Source of the DNA: Microbacterium sp. LCT-H2
GTDB lineage: Bacteria; Actinomycetota; Actinomycetes; Actinomycetales; Microbacteriaceae
Reading direction: 5' to 3'
Assembly (NCBI RefSeq): GCF_001866135.1
Contig: NZ_MODW01000009.1
Span: forward strand, 18,608-82,607
Length of the DNA: 64,000 nucleotides
Made by a program: the position numbers and the translations under genes
Notes under the pieces: model-generated
The model's database searches: none
What the model was told of the DNA's origin: nothing
Seen by the model: only the letters and a program-made list of their open reading frames with translations
In this document: piece after piece, positions 35,134-45,177 of the stretch
How the letters are laid out: each line of letters begins with the position of its first letter
Numbering within the stretch: position 1 is the first letter of the stretch

Positions 35134-35427
35134 ATGACCGCACCCGACTCGCGCACCCCGCTCTACGGCATCGCCGTGGCCGCCCAGCTCGTCGACCTGC
35201 CAGAGGCGACGATCCGGCTCTTCGAGAGCAAGGGACTCCTCGCGCCGGCCCGCAGCGACGGCGGCACGCGCCGCTACAGCGACGACGACATCACCCGTCT
35301 GCGCCGCGCGGCCGCGCTCCGCGGCGACGGCATCAACATCGCCGGGATCGCCCGGGTCCTCGACCTGCAGGATGAGAACGCGGGCCTCCGCCAGGCTCTC
35401 GACGCGGGCGGACCGGAACCCGACTGA
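35134..35427 (+). CDS. MerR-family regulator (short, HspR-like)
   Basis: A 97-residue protein made almost entirely of a MerR winged helix: YGIAVAAQLVDLPEATIRLFESKGLLAPARSDGGTRRYSDDDITRLRRAAAL. Its brevity and the pairing with a divergent hsp20 resemble HspR-type heat-shock repressors. The palindrome here is not the HspR HAIR consensus (CTTGAGT-N7-ACTCAAG), so it is probably a distinct subgroup. Confidence 0.85.
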   Translation: MTAPDSRTPLYGIAVAAQLVDLPEATIRLFESKGLLAPARSDGGTRRYSDDDITRLRRAAALRGDGINIAGIARVLDLQDENAGLRQALDAGGPEPD

Positions 35428-35483
35428 CACTCGGGCCACCCTGCGGCGACAGGGGGCGCCGACGACGCCGCTACGCTTTCCGC

Positions 35484-37214
35484 ATGGAAGCCGGGATCTT
35501 CTACGTCCTCGTCGGAGCCGTCGCCGTGGCCGCCGTCGCGCGGTGGCGCGGATGGCCGGCTCCGCTGCTCGTGACCGTCGTCGCGCTCGCCGCGTCGTTC
35601 CTGCCGTTCGTGCCGGAGCTGGAGATCGACGGGCACCTGCTGCTCGGGCTGGTCCTGCCGCCGCTGCTGTATTCCGCCGCCCTCGACGTGTCGTTCGTCG
35701 GGTTCAAACGCAGCCTGCCGCAGATCCGTCGCCTCGGGATCTGGCTCGTGCTGCTCACCGCGTTCGCCGTGGGGCTCGTGGCTTGGTGGATCCTGCCGTC
35801 GCTCACGCTGCCCGGCGCGCTGCTGCTGGGCGCCATCGTCGCCCCGCCGGACGCGGTGTCGGCGGCGGCGATCGGCCGTCGTCTCGGTCTGCCCCGCCGC
35901 ATCATGACGGTGCTGTCCGGGGAGAGCCTCATCAACGACGCGACCTCGCTCACGCTCTACCGGGTGTTCGCCGCGATCCTCGCCGGGGCGACGCTGTCGA
36001 TCTGGGATGGCATCGGGCAGTTCCTCCTGGCCGTCGGTGTGGGGGTGGGCATCGGGCTGATCTTCGGGATCGTCCTGCACCAGCTCCGGATGCGCATCGG
36101 CGACCCGGTGGTTATCGGCACGTTCGGTCTGCTCGCCCCGTTCGGTGCGTACAACATCGCGGAGCATCTGCTCGGCTCCGGCGTCCTCGCGGTCGTGGCC
36201 ATGGGGCTGTTCGTCGGCTTCAACGCCCCGCGCACCGACTACACGACCCGGCAGCAGGAGGCGCCGCTGTGGCTGTCGGCCGACCTGCTGCTGGAGAGCT
36301 TCGTGTTCGCCTACATTGGCCTCCAGTTCCCGCGGGTGCTCAACGACCTCGGCAGCGAGTCGGTGGGGCACATCCTCCTGCTCTCCGGCGCCGTGCTGCT
36401 CGTGGTGCTCGTCGTCCGGCCGCTCTACATCTATCCGATCAGCGCGTGGTCGAACTTCCAGGACCGTCGTCGGCTCGCCCGCATGGATCGCGGCATCGCG
36501 TCCGGGGAGTTCGACGAACGGCGACGGCGGTCCCGGCGGTGGCGCGACCAGAGCACGGATGAGCTGCGGACGCAGATCGTGCGGGAGCGCATGGCCGGGC
36601 TGCGGCTCACCTGGAAGGACAACGCGGTCATCTCGTGGGCCGGCATGCGGGGCGTGGTGACCCTGGCGATCGCGGTGGCCGCCGCCGATCTGGCCGGGCT
36701 CGATACCGAGGCCTCGCACGCCATCGTCGTCGTCGCCTTCATCGTCACCGTCGGCACGCTCCTGCTGCAGGGCCTCACGCTGCCGCTGCTCATCCGGCGG
36801 CTCGAGATCGCGGGGGACGAGGAGCACGAGGAGGACGTCGCGGCGCTGGAGATGGTCAAGGCCAAGAGCCGCGAGGCCGGCAAGGCGTACCTCGCCGAGA
36901 AGCGCCGCGAGTGGGAGCAGAAGCACGGCGAGGTCGACCTCGGCATGTTCGATGCGTTCACGAAGCGCATGACCCGGGTGGAGAAGGACACCGACGACGC
37001 GCAGCAGGTCGAGGACTCCGTGGCCCGCCCGTCCTACGACGACCTCGTCGCCCTGACCAAGGGATGGCTGCAGGTACGGCGGGAGATCCTCGTCGCGGAG
37101 CGGGATGCCGGCGAGCTCGACGAGGAGGTCATGCGGGAGCTGCTGGCCGCGATGGACGCCGAGGAGCTCGCGCTCGACACCCGTGGCGCGACCCGCCCCC
37201 TGAGCCGCAACTGA
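35484..37214 (+). CDS. CPA1-family Na+(K+)/H+ antiporter
   Basis: A 576-residue membrane protein with about 11-12 helices in the first 430 residues, then a charged cytoplasmic tail (about 430-576). LPPLLYSAALD and ESLINDATS carry the conserved proline and Asn-Asp ion-binding residues of CPA1 exchangers, and WAGMRGVVTLAIAVA matches the late-helix arginine motif. It exports Na+ or K+ for protons in pH and salt homeostasis. TACGCT (35472-35477) ends six bases before the ATG, so the mRNA is probably leaderless. Confidence 0.9.
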   Translation: MEAGIFYVLVGAVAVAAVARWRGWPAPLLVTVVALAASFLPFVPELEIDGHLLLGLVLPPLLYSAALDVSFVGFKRSLPQIRRLGIWLVLLTAFAVGLVAWWILPSLTLPGALLLGAIVAPPDAVSAAAIGRRLGLPRRIMTVLSGESLINDATSLTLYRVFAAILAGATLSIWDGIGQFLLAVGVGVGIGLIFGIVLHQLRMRIGDPVVIGTFGLLAPFGAYNIAEHLLGSGVLAVVAMGLFVGFNAPRTDYTTRQQEAPLWLSADLLLESFVFAYIGLQFPRVLNDLGSESVGHILLLSGAVLLVVLVVRPLYIYPISAWSNFQDRRRLARMDRGIASGEFDERRRRSRRWRDQSTDELRTQIVRERMAGLRLTWKDNAVISWAGMRGVVTLAIAVAAADLAGLDTEASHAIVVVAFIVTVGTLLLQGLTLPLLIRRLEIAGDEEHEEDVAALEMVKAKSREAGKAYLAEKRREWEQKHGEVDLGMFDAFTKRMTRVEKDTDDAQQVEDSVARPSYDDLVALTKGWLQVRREILVAERDAGELDEEVMRELLAAMDAEELALDTRGATRPLSRN

Positions 37215-37277
37215 CCTCTCCTCTTCCCCCCTTCCCCTCGACCCACCCCCCCTTCCCCCTCGAACCACCCCCTTCCG

Positions 37278-37340
37278 GTCGACCCACCCCTCTGCGACCG
37301 CCCGCAACGGGCCGGGAGGCACGCAAAGGGGCGGGTCGAC
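37278..37340. repeat. C-family palindromic repeat, copy C1
   Basis: GTCGACCCACCCCTCTGCG (37278-37296) pairs with CGCAAAGGGGCGGGTCGAC (37322-37340), 17 of 19. Two partial left arms (CTCGACCCACC near 37238 and CTCGAACCACC near 37259) precede it. Confidence 0.75.
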
Positions 37341-37363
37341 GGCGGGAGGGAGGGAGAGACGAA

Positions 37364-37397
37364 GAGCGCCCCACGTCCTGACGGAGGTGGGGCGCTC
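37364..37397. terminator. bidirectional terminator between convergent transporter genes
   Basis: GAGCGCCCCAC (37364-37374) pairs perfectly with GTGGGGCGCTC (37387-37397). It lies between the convergent CPA1 antiporter and DAACS symporter genes, 15 bases from the latter's stop. Confidence 0.65.
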
Positions 37398-37411
37398 GTG
37401 AGGAGACCGGG

Positions 37412-38833
37412 TCAGCGTGCGCCGGCGGGCTCCGGGGTGGAAGCGGCGTCGGCCTCGGGGGCGTCGCCGCCGGAGTCGTCGGCGAAGGGCAGGCCCTCGC
37501 GCGGCGCGTTGTAGAGCTCCTCGTCGAGGATGCCCTCGCGCTTCGCGACGATCGCGGGGACGAGGGCCTGACCGGCGACGTTCACGGCCGTGCGGCCCAT
37601 GTCGAGGATCGGGTCGATCGCGAGCAGCAGGCCGACGCCCTCGAGCGGCAGACCCAGGGTGGACAGCGTCAGCGTGAGCATGACGACCGCGCCCGTGGTG
37701 CCGGCGGTGGCGGCGGAACCCACGACCGAGACGATCACGATCAGCAGGTACTGCACGAAGTTCAGCTCGATGCCGAAGAACTGCGCGACGAAGATCGCGG
37801 CGATGGCCGGGTAGATCGCGGCGCAGCCGTCCATCTTCGTCGTCGCGCCCAGCGGCACGGCGAACGAGGCGTAGGAGCGGGGCACACCGAGGTTGCGCTC
37901 GGTCACGCGCTCCGTGAGGGGGAGCGTGCCGATGGAGGAGCGGCTCACGAAGGCGAGCTGCACCGCCGGCCACACACCCGAGAAGTACTGCTTGATGGAG
38001 AGGCCGTGCGTGCGCACCAGGATCGGGTACACGACGAACAGCACGAGCGCGAGGCCGATGTAGACGGCGGCCGCGAACCAGCCGAGCGACGCGAGCTTCT
38101 CCCAGCCGTACTTGATGACGGCGGAGCCGATGAGGCCGAACGTGCCGAGCGGGGCGATGCGGATGATCCACCACAGCACGCGCTGGATGACCTTGAGCAG
38201 AGACTCGGTGAAGACGAGGAACGGCTCCGCCTTCTTGCCGGCCTTGAGCGCCGCGATGCCGACGACGGCCGCGACCACGATCACCTGGAGGATGTTGAAG
38301 CCGACGCTCGAGGTGAACGCGCCCTCGGTGGCTCCGGGGGAGGTGCTGACGGTCAGGCCGAGGAAGTTCTGCGGGATGAGGCCGAGGAGGAAGTTCCACC
38401 AGGTGCCGACCGTGTATGGCTCGCCCGGCTCCAGGCCCTCGCCGGCGCGGCTGCCCGGCTGGATCACGAGACCGAGGACGATGCCGATGATGACCGCGAT
38501 GAAGGCGGTGATCGCGAACCACAGGATCGTCTGGCCGGCGAGGCGGGCGGCGTTCTGCACGCGACGGAGGTTCGAGATGCTGGCGACGATCGCGGTGAAG
38601 ATCAACGGGACGACGGCCGCGCGGAGCAGCGTGACGTAGGAGCTGCCGATCGTGTCGAGGGTCGCCGACAGGCCGGTCGGGTTCTCGGCCGTGGCGCCAA
38701 GCTGGCGGCCGATCAGACCGGCGGCGATGCCGAGGACGAGGGCGGCGATGATCTGGAAGCCGAACGAGGTCAGCAGCTTCCGGACCGGCCCGCGGGTGTC
38801 TGGCGCCTTCTGGGCGCGTGCGGTGGTGCTCAT
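37412..38833 (-). CDS. dicarboxylate/amino acid:cation symporter (DAACS family)
   Basis: A 473-residue transporter with about eight helices and two re-entrant loops. FVSRSSIGTLPL is the serine-rich hairpin 1, LGATTKMDGCAAIYP the conserved NMDGT-type segment, and DPILDMGRTAVNVAGQA the substrate-binding DxxxDxxRTxxNV motif in helix 8. It imports C4-dicarboxylates, glutamate or aspartate with Na+ or H+. The start at MSTTAR is used because the 13 codons upstream are Pro/Arg-rich and lack a ribosome site. The C-terminal tail is acidic and disordered. Confidence 0.92.
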   Translation of the reverse strand: MSTTARAQKAPDTRGPVRKLLTSFGFQIIAALVLGIAAGLIGRQLGATAENPTGLSATLDTIGSSYVTLLRAAVVPLIFTAIVASISNLRRVQNAARLAGQTILWFAITAFIAVIIGIVLGLVIQPGSRAGEGLEPGEPYTVGTWWNFLLGLIPQNFLGLTVSTSPGATEGAFTSSVGFNILQVIVVAAVVGIAALKAGKKAEPFLVFTESLLKVIQRVLWWIIRIAPLGTFGLIGSAVIKYGWEKLASLGWFAAAVYIGLALVLFVVYPILVRTHGLSIKQYFSGVWPAVQLAFVSRSSIGTLPLTERVTERNLGVPRSYASFAVPLGATTKMDGCAAIYPAIAAIFVAQFFGIELNFVQYLLIVIVSVVGSAATAGTTGAVVMLTLTLSTLGLPLEGVGLLLAIDPILDMGRTAVNVAGQALVPAIVAKREGILDEELYNAPREGLPFADDSGGDAPEADAASTPEPAGAR

Positions 38834-38975
38834 TGAGGTGGGGACTCCAGAATCGCGGCGCGCCGGGTGCACGCCATGAGGCTCAACGCTAGGAGAGCCT
38901 GAGAATTCCCTGGGCGGTTATGACGAAGGATGACGGCCGCCCTCCCAGGCCGTCACCCTTCGCTGCGTGCCGCCC

Positions 38976-39317
38976 TCAGGGCGTGACGCAGTCCTGGAGG
39001 TTGTCCTGGATGATCTGGGTCGTGAGGGCCTTGTCGGCCTCGTCCCGCTGCTTGTCCTCGCCGTCGGCGATGTAGCCGAGCGTCTCGTCGCTGAGGTCGG
39101 AGTCGACGAGGGCTTCCGCCAGGCAGGTGGCGGCGTCGTCGGTCATGGCCTCCTCCTGCGGGGTGCCCTCGAAGACCTTCTGGATGCCGTCGGCGACCTC
39201 GCCGACCGAGGGACGGCTCTCTCCGGCGCAGGCGGCGAGGGAGAAGGCGAGGGCAGCGGCCGGGACGATCGCCAGGAGGCGGAGGCCGCGACGCGAGGGG
39301 ATGCGGGTGCTGATCAT
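38976..39317 (-). CDS. small secreted lipoprotein (hypothetical)
   Basis: A 113-residue lipoprotein. A basic N terminus and a hydrophobic stretch end in the lipobox LAAC with Cys30. The mature part (about 84 residues) is acidic and helical, with two further cysteines (ATCLAEAL and QDCVTP) that could form a disulphide outside the membrane. The pattern is common in Actinobacteria but I cannot assign a function. It stands alone downstream of the symporter gene. Confidence 0.72.
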   Translation of the reverse strand: MISTRIPSRRGLRLLAIVPAAALAFSLAACAGESRPSVGEVADGIQKVFEGTPQEEAMTDDAATCLAEALVDSDLSDETLGYIADGEDKQRDEADKALTTQIIQDNLQDCVTP

Positions 39318-39394
39318 GAGGCGACGGTACCCACTCACAGCCGACTCATAGAAGGGGCTTGCGTTCCCGTGCGTGACCGTGCTCGCCCTCCCGC

Positions 39395-39472
39395 CGACCC
39401 ACCCCTCTTCGTGCGTCCCGGCCCCCTGCGTGCGTCCGTAAGGGGCCGGGGTGCGCGGAAGGGGGTGGGTCG
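39395..39472. repeat. C-family palindromic repeat, copy C2
   Basis: CGACCCACCCCTCTTCG (from 39395) pairs with CGCGGAAGGGGGTGGGTCG (39454-39472), with GGCCCC/GGGGCC pairing in the centre. It lies just after the stop of the XRE gene. Confidence 0.75.
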
Positions 39473-39479
39473 AGAGGGG

Positions 39480-39716
39480 TCAGCGGTCGGCGAGGACGAG
39501 GAGGTCGCCGACCTCGCAGTCGAGCGCCTCGCAGATGGCCCGCAGCGTGGAGTAGCGGATCGCGCGGGCGCGGTCGTTCTTCAGCACGGACAGGTTCACG
39601 ATGCTGACGCCGACGGCGGCGCTCAGCTCCGTCAGCGTCATCCCGCGGGCGACCAGCAGCTCGTCCAGACGGCAGTGGATGCCGGTGAACTCGTCGTCGC
39701 TCTCCGCCGGGCTCAC
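39480..39716 (-). CDS. XRE-family helix-turn-helix regulator (YozG-like)
   Basis: A 78-residue single-domain Cro/C1-type DNA-binding protein: HCRLDELLVARGMTLTELSAAVGVSIVNLSVLKNDRARAIRYSTLRAICEALDCEVGDLLV. This compact form regularly accompanies DUF2975 membrane proteins (YozG/YoaS-like pairs). The GTG start overlaps the stop of the upstream DUF2975 gene by four bases. It is the last gene of a four-gene operon headed by a nested palindrome that it probably binds. Confidence 0.85.
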   Translation of the reverse strand: MSPAESDDEFTGIHCRLDELLVARGMTLTELSAAVGVSIVNLSVLKNDRARAIRYSTLRAICEALDCEVGDLLVLADR

Positions 39717-40465
39717 ACCAGGCCCTCCGTCTCGCGCTCCAGGGCGGCCCGCTCCTGCTCTACGCGCATGCCCTGACGGAACACCGCGGCGAGGGCGAGG
39801 AGGCCGAGCGCCGCGGCGAACGGCAGCGGTGTGACGGTGAGCCAGTAGGTGTGCGGGTACCAGGTGCTGTCCGCCGGCAGGGCCTCGCGCAGTCCGGTGG
39901 TGGCGGCGATGCCGTTGAGGAGATCCGAGAGGACGCCCAGCACCCCGAACGCGATCGCGCCCCCGACGAGGGCGCGGGTCACGGTGCGGGAGAACGCGCG
40001 GCCGCGGAGGGTGTGGAAGCAGATGAGCGCGAGGACCACGGCGGGGATCGTGGTCAGGGCGAGGGTGCTGAGCTGTGCGGCCGCGGCGAGGAGGCGCAGC
40101 CCGAGCGAGGCGTTTCCGACCGTGAAGTCCGACAGCTCCGTACCGCCGCAGGTGAGCATCGTCGTCGTGCTGTCGCCGTACTCCGAGCACGGGAGGCTCG
40201 AGGGCCAGTCGAGGAAGACGATCGTCCGGCCGTGCAACTCCGCCCAGTCGACGGTGAACGCCTTGACGACGATGACCACCGCGCCGAGTGCGGAGAGCGT
40301 GATCCACCATCCGGACAGCGTGAGCGCCGCGTCGAGGGCGACCGTGCGGCTGCCACGGCGACGGCTGTTCCAGACCACGAGGGCGACGACGGCCGCACAC
40401 ACCGCGAGCGCGATCCCGATGTTGAGCAGAGACGGCCAGACGGCCTCCGAGCCGAACGAGATCAT
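39713..40465 (-). CDS. DUF2975-like membrane protein, paralogue 3
   Basis: A 250-residue protein with four main hydrophobic helices and an extracytoplasmic loop between the first two. This loop holds a cysteine pair (SLPCSEYGDS and MLTCGGTE) absent from the two upstream paralogues. It ends ERETEGLV, a tail shared by all three. Its ATG shares one base with the upstream stop (TGATG) and its stop overlaps the XRE start. The role is unknown; the pairing with an XRE regulator suggests membrane-linked control of gene expression. Confidence 0.78.
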   Translation of the reverse strand: MISFGSEAVWPSLLNIGIALAVCAAVVALVVWNSRRRGSRTVALDAALTLSGWWITLSALGAVVIVVKAFTVDWAELHGRTIVFLDWPSSLPCSEYGDSTTTMLTCGGTELSDFTVGNASLGLRLLAAAAQLSTLALTTIPAVVLALICFHTLRGRAFSRTVTRALVGGAIAFGVLGVLSDLLNGIAATTGLREALPADSTWYPHTYWLTVTPLPFAAALGLLALAAVFRQGMRVEQERAALERETEGLV

Positions 40466-41100
40466 CAGACCAGTCCCTCCGTCTCCTTCTCCAGCACGAC
40501 CTTCTCCTGTTGCAGCCGGATGCCGCGACGGAAGGCGACGGCGATGAGGCCGATGGTGACCCCGGTGGCGAAGATGGGGGCGACGGCCCAGAACTCGATC
40601 GGATGCACCGGTTCGCCGTCGCCCAGGCCGAGGGCCGCGGTCACGCCGTTGCGTCCCATCGTCTCGAGCATCACGATCGCCATCGGTGCGAGCACCAGCG
40701 TCCAGCCGATCACGTCGAAGGCGCGTGCATTGCCCGCCACGAAGAATCGGCCGCGGAGGAAGTTCCAGGCGACGAGCGTGACCGCACCGATGACGGCGAC
40801 GGCGGCCAGGGCCCACAGCGCGGTGGCGGCGACGATGGCGGCGATCGACACGCTGTTCACCCCCGTGGCGAAGACCATCGCCTCCTGCGCGATGCCCTCG
40901 ATCGAGATCTGCCCGGAGTCGGTGGTCGCCGAGATCGGCTGCTCGTCGATGGGGAGCGTCCACGCGATCCCGTCGTCGCGGAAGGTGCTGCCCACGCGGA
41001 GCACCGTCGCGAGGCCGACGGCCACAAGGGCTGCCGCCGCATAGAAGATGACCGCGCTCGCATCGGCTCGCTCGGAGCGGGTGGCGGTGGTGGCGGTCAT
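40465..41100 (-). CDS. DUF2975-like membrane protein, paralogue 2
   Basis: A 211-residue protein with four predicted membrane helices (about residues 16-36, 83-108, 128-148 and 171-192) and an outer loop after helix 1 (FRDDGIAWTLPIDEQPISATTDSGQISIEG). It ends EKETEGLV. The ATG at 41100 shares one base with the stop of the upstream paralogue (TGATG) and its own stop shares one base with the next start. No enzyme motif is visible. Confidence 0.75.
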   Translation of the reverse strand: MTATTATRSERADASAVIFYAAAALVAVGLATVLRVGSTFRDDGIAWTLPIDEQPISATTDSGQISIEGIAQEAMVFATGVNSVSIAAIVAATALWALAAVAVIGAVTLVAWNFLRGRFFVAGNARAFDVIGWTLVLAPMAIVMLETMGRNGVTAALGLGDGEPVHPIEFWAVAPIFATGVTIGLIAVAFRRGIRLQQEKVVLEKETEGLV

Positions 41101-41708
41101 CAGACCAGTCCCTCCGTGTCGCGCTGCAGGCGATCCCCGACGACGAAGACCGTTCCCACGATGGCGGCGGCGAAGGCCCCGAGGAGATAGGGGAACGGCT
41201 CGACGGTGAGCACCGCGGTGTCGAACGACCCCTCGGTCACCTGGGCCATGGCGGCGCCGGCGAGCATGTTGTCGAAGAAGCGGGCGGCGGCCGCCCCCAC
41301 GAGGGCCAGGATGGCCGCCCCCATCACCAGCCTCGTGTTCGTGCGATCGAAGACGGTCCCGCGCAGGATGCGCAGGCTCAGGGTGATCAGAGCGGCGACG
41401 AGTCCTGCCGTGGTGACCGCGAACGCGATCTGGCCGAGCACGCCGGGCACGACTCCGGTCGCGGGGAGACCGGTCACCGTGACCACCCCCGCATCGATGA
41501 CGACGGGGAGGCTCTCCTCGTCTGCGGTCGCGATCGCGGGCGCATCGATGAACTCCACGCTGACAGGGATCGTCGCCTGTGAGGTGAGCTCCACGATCCG
41601 CACCGTGGCCAGGCAGACGGAGGTGATCGCGATGAAAGCTCCCACCAGGATGAACAGCGCCAGCGCCACGCGGTCCCCCGTCGACAGCGTTCGTTCCGTG
41701 TTCCGCAC
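41100..41708 (-). CDS. DUF2975-like membrane protein, paralogue 1
   Basis: A 202-residue protein with four predicted helices and an outer loop carrying VSVEFIDAPAIATADEESLP. It ends QRDTEGLV, like the next two genes. The GTG at 41708 is chosen because GGAGGAG precedes it by a few bases, and the ATG further upstream lies inside the promoter palindrome. First gene of the operon. Its closest relatives in the window are the two following genes, suggesting tandem duplication. Confidence 0.75.
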   Translation of the reverse strand: MRNTERTLSTGDRVALALFILVGAFIAITSVCLATVRIVELTSQATIPVSVEFIDAPAIATADEESLPVVIDAGVVTVTGLPATGVVPGVLGQIAFAVTTAGLVAALITLSLRILRGTVFDRTNTRLVMGAAILALVGAAAARFFDNMLAGAAMAQVTEGSFDTAVLTVEPFPYLLGAFAAAIVGTVFVVGDRLQRDTEGLV

Positions 41709-41729
41709 GTCGGCTCCTCCCAGTCCGTG

Positions 41730-41766
41730 TTTATCGACTTTCGTTAACATAACGACTGTCGATAAA
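41730..41766. promoter_or_regulatory. nested palindromic operator of the DUF2975-XRE operon
   Basis: TTTATCGAC (41730-41738) and GTCGATAAA (41758-41766) form an outer dyad, and TCGTTA (41741-41746) and TAACGA (41750-41755) an inner dyad with the same centre at 41748. The site covers the -10 box of the operon promoter. Confidence 0.8.
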
Positions 41767-41774
41767 CCCGTCAA
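41746..41774 (-). promoter_or_regulatory. promoter of the DUF2975-XRE operon
   Basis: On the minus strand: -35 TTGACG (41769-41774), 17-base spacer, -10 TATGTT (41746-41751). The start would lie near 41740, about 32 bases before the GTG, leaving room for the GGAGGAG ribosome site. Confidence 0.7.
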
Positions 41775-41854
41775 GGCCTCGCTATGCCCACGGCGAACAC
41801 GGGCATACCCGCCATTTCTGGTCGTTACTCTCGATGTACAAGCGCTTCATGCGT

Positions 41855-41870
41855 CTTCGCCCCGTGCGAA
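41855..41870. promoter_or_regulatory. ClgR-like inverted repeat upstream of clpC
   Basis: CTTCGC-CCCGT-GCGAA is an inverted repeat close to the GTTCGC-N5-GCG form remembered for ClgR sites at actinobacterial clp genes. It is 12 bases before the clpC start and next to the AAGGAG ribosome site (41872-41877). Confidence 0.4.
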
Positions 41871-41882
41871 TAAGGAGTCAAC

Positions 41883-44414
<2,532 letters not shown>

Positions 44415-44432
44415 TCCTCGACACGATCACCC

Positions 44433-44464
44433 GAAGGGGCGGATGCGACGGCATCCGCCCCTTC
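44433..44464 (+). terminator. terminator hairpin after clpC
   Basis: GAAGGGGCGGATGC (44433-44446) pairs perfectly with GCATCCGCCCCTTC (44451-44464) around a four-base GACG loop, 19 bases after the clpC stop. The following sequence is only moderately T-rich. Confidence 0.75.
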
Positions 44465-44480
44465 GTCGTCTCCACCCCGT

Positions 44481-44580
44481 CGCGTCTGGGCACAGCTTCG
44501 GAGATGAGAGACGACACACGGGGCGCGGCTCCCTGGCGCCGGGGTGTCGGCCGGGATCTCCGAAGCTGTGCCGCGTCTGG
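44481..44580. mobile_element. 82-bp MITE-like element with 9-bp target duplication
   Basis: The element spans 44490-44571. Its ends GCACAGCTTCGGAGAT (44490-44505) and ATCTCCGAAGCTGTGC (44556-44571) are perfect 16-bp inverted repeats. CGCGTCTGG flanks both sides (44481-44489 and 44572-44580), as left by a transposase making 9-bp duplications. The 50-base interior has no coding capacity. It lies between clpC and an acetyltransferase gene. No transposase gene is in the window, so mobility would be in trans. Confidence 0.7.
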
Positions 44581-44615
44581 GAGTCGTCGGGAGGGGCGGG
44601 TCCTAGGCTGGTCGG

Positions 44616-45116
44616 GTGAGCGCGTACATCGTCCGGCCGGCCCGCAGCGCCGACATCGTCAGCATCCGGAACCTGCTCCAGCCGATGGTGGAGCAGCGCA
44701 TCCTGCTCGGCAAGGACCTCGCCGTGCTCTACGGCGCCGTGCAGGAGTTCGTCGTGGCCGAGGCCGACGGCGAGCTGATCGGCTGCGGGGCTCTGCACGT
44801 GATCTGGGAGGACCTCGGCGAGGTGCGCACCCTGCTCGTCCGCGACGACTGGCTCCACCACGGCGTCGGACGGGCGATCGTCGAGCGGCTCGAGGAGAAC
44901 GCGCGCGCGCTCGGGCTCACCCGCCTGTTCTGCCTCACGTTCGAGGTCGACTTCTTCGGGCGTCGCGGCTTCACCCCGATCGGGGAACAGGTCGTCGACC
45001 CCGACGTGTACTCGCAGCTCCTGCGCAGTGGCGACGCCGGTGTCGAGGAGTTCCTCGATCTGGCGCACGTGAAGCCGAACACGCTCGGCAACACGCGCAT
45101 GCTCAAGGTGCTCTGA
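44616..45116 (+). CDS. amino-acid N-acetyltransferase (N-acetylglutamate synthase-like)
   Basis: A 166-residue GNAT resembling the short actinobacterial N-acetylglutamate synthases: VRPARSADIVSIRNLLQPMVEQRILLGKDLAVLYGAVQEFVVAE, then CGALHVIWEDLGEVRTLLVRDDWLHHGVGRAIVERLEENA (acetyl-CoA loop HHGVGRA) and the CLTFEVDFFGRRGF motif. It would acetylate glutamate in the first step of arginine synthesis. The GTG start lies six bases after TAGGCT (44604-44609), so it is likely leaderless. It stands alone; other arg genes are not in the window. Confidence 0.87.
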   Translation: MSAYIVRPARSADIVSIRNLLQPMVEQRILLGKDLAVLYGAVQEFVVAEADGELIGCGALHVIWEDLGEVRTLLVRDDWLHHGVGRAIVERLEENARALGLTRLFCLTFEVDFFGRRGFTPIGEQVVDPDVYSQLLRSGDAGVEEFLDLAHVKPNTLGNTRMLKVL

Positions 45117-45177
45117 GGCCGGGCCGACCGCCTCGCGCCTCCCAGGCTCGCGGAGGGGGATCGCTTAACCTGGAGGC

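Noticed and set aside
41839..41850. AAGCGCTT before clpC as a fourth site of the sugar-locus operator
   Set aside because: Only the 8-bp core matches; the flanking GG and CC positions conserved in the other three sites are missing.
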